A stretch of 6,099 nucleotides of DNA, from positions 1 to 6,099 of the forward strand of contig JAZOCA010000075.1 of the NCBI GenBank assembly GCA_045596285.1, in the 5' to 3' direction. A program made the position numbers and the translations under genes. A model generated the notes under the pieces. The model was given only the letters and a program-made list of their open reading frames with translations, was not told the origin of the DNA and made no database searches. Positions 5,480 to 6,099 of this stretch are shown one piece after another (position 1 is the stretch's first letter; every line of letters begins with the position of its first letter). Source of the stretch: HGM11416 sp045596285 (lineage in GTDB: Bacteria; Bacillota; Clostridia; Christensenellales; Borkfalkiaceae).

Positions 5480-5512
5480 ATGAAAAATTATCATCATTAC
5501 CACCCGCCGTGA
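5480..5512 (+). CDS. Ten-codon leader peptide ORF upstream of oriT and mobV
   Basis: A perfect AGGAGG (5466-5471) sits eight bases before ATG at 5480. The frame reads M-K-N-Y-H-H-Y-H-P-P and stops at TGA (5510-5512). The ribosome site is among the best in the window, yet the ORF is tiny, as for regulatory leader peptides. Four of ten residues are His or Pro-adjacent His, and the end Pro-Pro-stop is a context in which ribosomes tend to pause. The 3' end overlaps a small hairpin, GCCGT (5506-5510) with ACGGC (5523-5527). It lies between two terminators and the relaxase gene, so translation of it could control downstream reading; this is inferred. Confidence 0.5.
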   Translation: MKNYHHYHPP

Positions 5513-5534
5513 GCGTAAGCAAACGGCAAGCAAA

Positions 5535-5595
5535 ACTTTATAGAAGTCTTGTAAAGTATAGCACACTATACTTTCTTTGAAAGTAGTGTGCTCTG
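5535..5595 (+). other. Candidate origin of transfer (oriT), MobV/pMV158-like
   Basis: Nested inverted repeats lie directly upstream of the relaxase gene: ACTTTA/TAAAGT (5535-5540, 5552-5557), a perfect 9-bp AAAGTATAG/CTATACTTT around CACA (5553-5574), ACTTTC/GAAAGT around TTT (5570-5584), and a longer arm AGCACAC/GTGTGCT (5560-5566, 5586-5592). The plus strand carries TAGTGTG (5584-5590) just after a hairpin, as at the nick site of pMV158 oriT (TAGTGTG/T, from memory). The minus strand of 5553-5574 reads AAAGTATAGTGTGCTATAC, almost the same as the pMV158 core. The nicked strand is not certain; the most likely cut is after 5590 on the plus strand. Confidence 0.7.
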
Positions 5596-5625
5596 CGAGG
5601 CTAAATAACGACTAAAAAAAATAAA

Positions 5626-5633
5626 AAGGAGGG
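5626..5633 (+). promoter_or_regulatory. Ribosome binding site that fixes the mobV start
   Basis: AAGGAGGG at 5626-5633 is a near-perfect Shine-Dalgarno site with seven bases to the ATA codon at 5641. There is no ATG, GTG or TTG in frame between the upstream stop (TAA 5602-5604) and 5641, so the site points to ATA as initiator. Confidence 0.85.
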
Positions 5634-5640
5634 AACCAAA

Positions 5641-6099
5641 ATATCGTATTTAGTATGCCATATGGAGAAGTATCACAAAACGGATATTTGCCCCATAGAA
5701 AATGAAAACGAGCGCGACGAAAACTACGTTGGCTCAAACACTTGTATAGACAGTTCAAGGACGAAAGACAATTACCGTCTTTTGTTTAGAAACAATTCTT
5801 ATACCGATTTTATCAACGCAAGAATAAGCGAGTTAAACTTACCTAAAGCACCAAGAAAAGATGCCGTGTTAATGGCTTCGTTCGTGGTCGGCTCAGATAG
5901 AGAATTTTTCAAGGGTTTAGACGAATATGAGCAAAACGCCTTTTTCCGTGACTGCACTAATTTCTTTATAAACCGTTACGGAAGAAAGAACATAATCTCT
6001 GCCGTTGTCCACAACGACGAAACCACTCCGCATATGCACTTAAACCTTATCCCTATCAAAGACGGTAGGCTCTGTGCTAAAGTCTTACTTAATAGAAAT
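5641..6099 (+). CDS. MobV-family relaxase (plasmid mobilization/recombination protein), 5' part
   Basis: The frame is open for 153 codons to the right edge; the C-terminal part is missing. MobV relaxases nick oriT on one strand and stay bound to it during mobilization by a helper conjugative system. The start (I/M)SYLVCHMEK aligns without gaps to the MobM/pUB110 Mob start MSY-x-V-x-R-M-x-K. ENERDENY (about 22-29) occupies motif I, RKDAVL is typical, and motif III is complete: H124-N-D126-E127-T-T-P-H131-M-H133, the metal-binding set. Position 22, the catalytic His in MobM (H-N-E-R), is Glu here (E-N-E-R). The first codon appears to be ATA at 5641; the alternative ATG at 5662 lacks a ribosome site and would remove seven conserved residues. 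Codon third positions look richer in G/C than in abiH, suggesting a different origin. Family assignment is firm; activity is not proven. Confidence 0.92.
   Translation, partial: MSYLVCHMEKYHKTDICPIENENERDENYVGSNTCIDSSRTKDNYRLLFRNNSYTDFINARISELNLPKAPRKDAVLMASFVVGSDREFFKGLDEYEQNAFFRDCTNFFINRYGRKNIISAVVHNDETTPHMHLNLIPIKDGRLCAKVLLNRN

Noticed and set aside
5375..5566. Minus-strand open frame of 63 codons with a hydrophobic segment
   Set aside because: It crosses both terminators, the leader peptide and part of oriT. The hydrophobic part is the complement of A-rich sequence; no good start signal.
4977..5640. Plasmid replication origin (iterons or rolling-circle dso)
   Set aside because: No rep gene is in the window and the repeats are inverted rather than tandem iterons. 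A single-strand origin function cannot be excluded but is not supported.

Overview
The window looks like an accessory segment of a low-GC Gram-positive bacterium, most likely a gut-type clostridial firmicute. The evidence is A+T-rich coding sequence, strong GGAGG-type ribosome binding sites, consensus sigma-70/sigma-A promoters, and a MobV relaxase of the kind carried by mobilizable elements of Clostridia. No housekeeping gene, tRNA, rRNA or CRISPR array is visible. The content (DNA methylase, DUF262/DUF1524 nuclease-like protein, XRE regulator, AbiH, relaxase) fits a defence cargo carried on a mobilizable element.

Region 1 (1-3172, minus strand) is a three-gene operon read right to left: a D12-class adenine-N6 DNA methyltransferase (2066-3172), an unrecognised 126-residue protein (1684-2064) and a DUF262-DUF1524 protein of the GmrSD/SspE type (96-1670). 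Junctions are tight (1 nt and 13 nt) and the operon ends at a terminator (53-84). Methylase plus modification-linked nuclease suggests an atypical restriction-modification-like system; the small protein is the unknown. A possible gene tail reads in from the left edge.

Region 2 (3173-3327) is a divergent control region. The methylase operon has a perfect TTGACA-17 bp-TATAAT promoter. Three AAC-N8-GTT operator-like sites sit with centres exactly 22 bp apart across both promoters. The rightward gene (3328-3627) encodes a 99-residue XRE regulator that is the obvious candidate to bind them, in a layout resembling the C-protein circuits of restriction-modification systems. It has its own terminator.

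Region 3 (3670-4874) is a separate cassette: an AbiH-family abortive-infection protein with its own -10 element and a strong terminator.

Region 4 (4875-6099) is a mobilization module. A promoter at 4942-4970 leads into about 430 bases packed with consecutive hairpins that end at a large terminator (5352-5405), with a possible competing hairpin, then a second terminator (5416-5446). This looks like a structured non-coding RNA or an attenuated leader. After it come a ten-codon leader peptide ORF (MKNYHHYHPP), a pMV158-like nested inverted-repeat oriT candidate (5535-5595) and the 5' part of a MobV relaxase gene. The relaxase seems to start at an AUA codon directly behind a perfect Shine-Dalgarno sequence, and it has Glu where MobM of pMV158 has its catalytic His22. 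The gene runs off the right edge.
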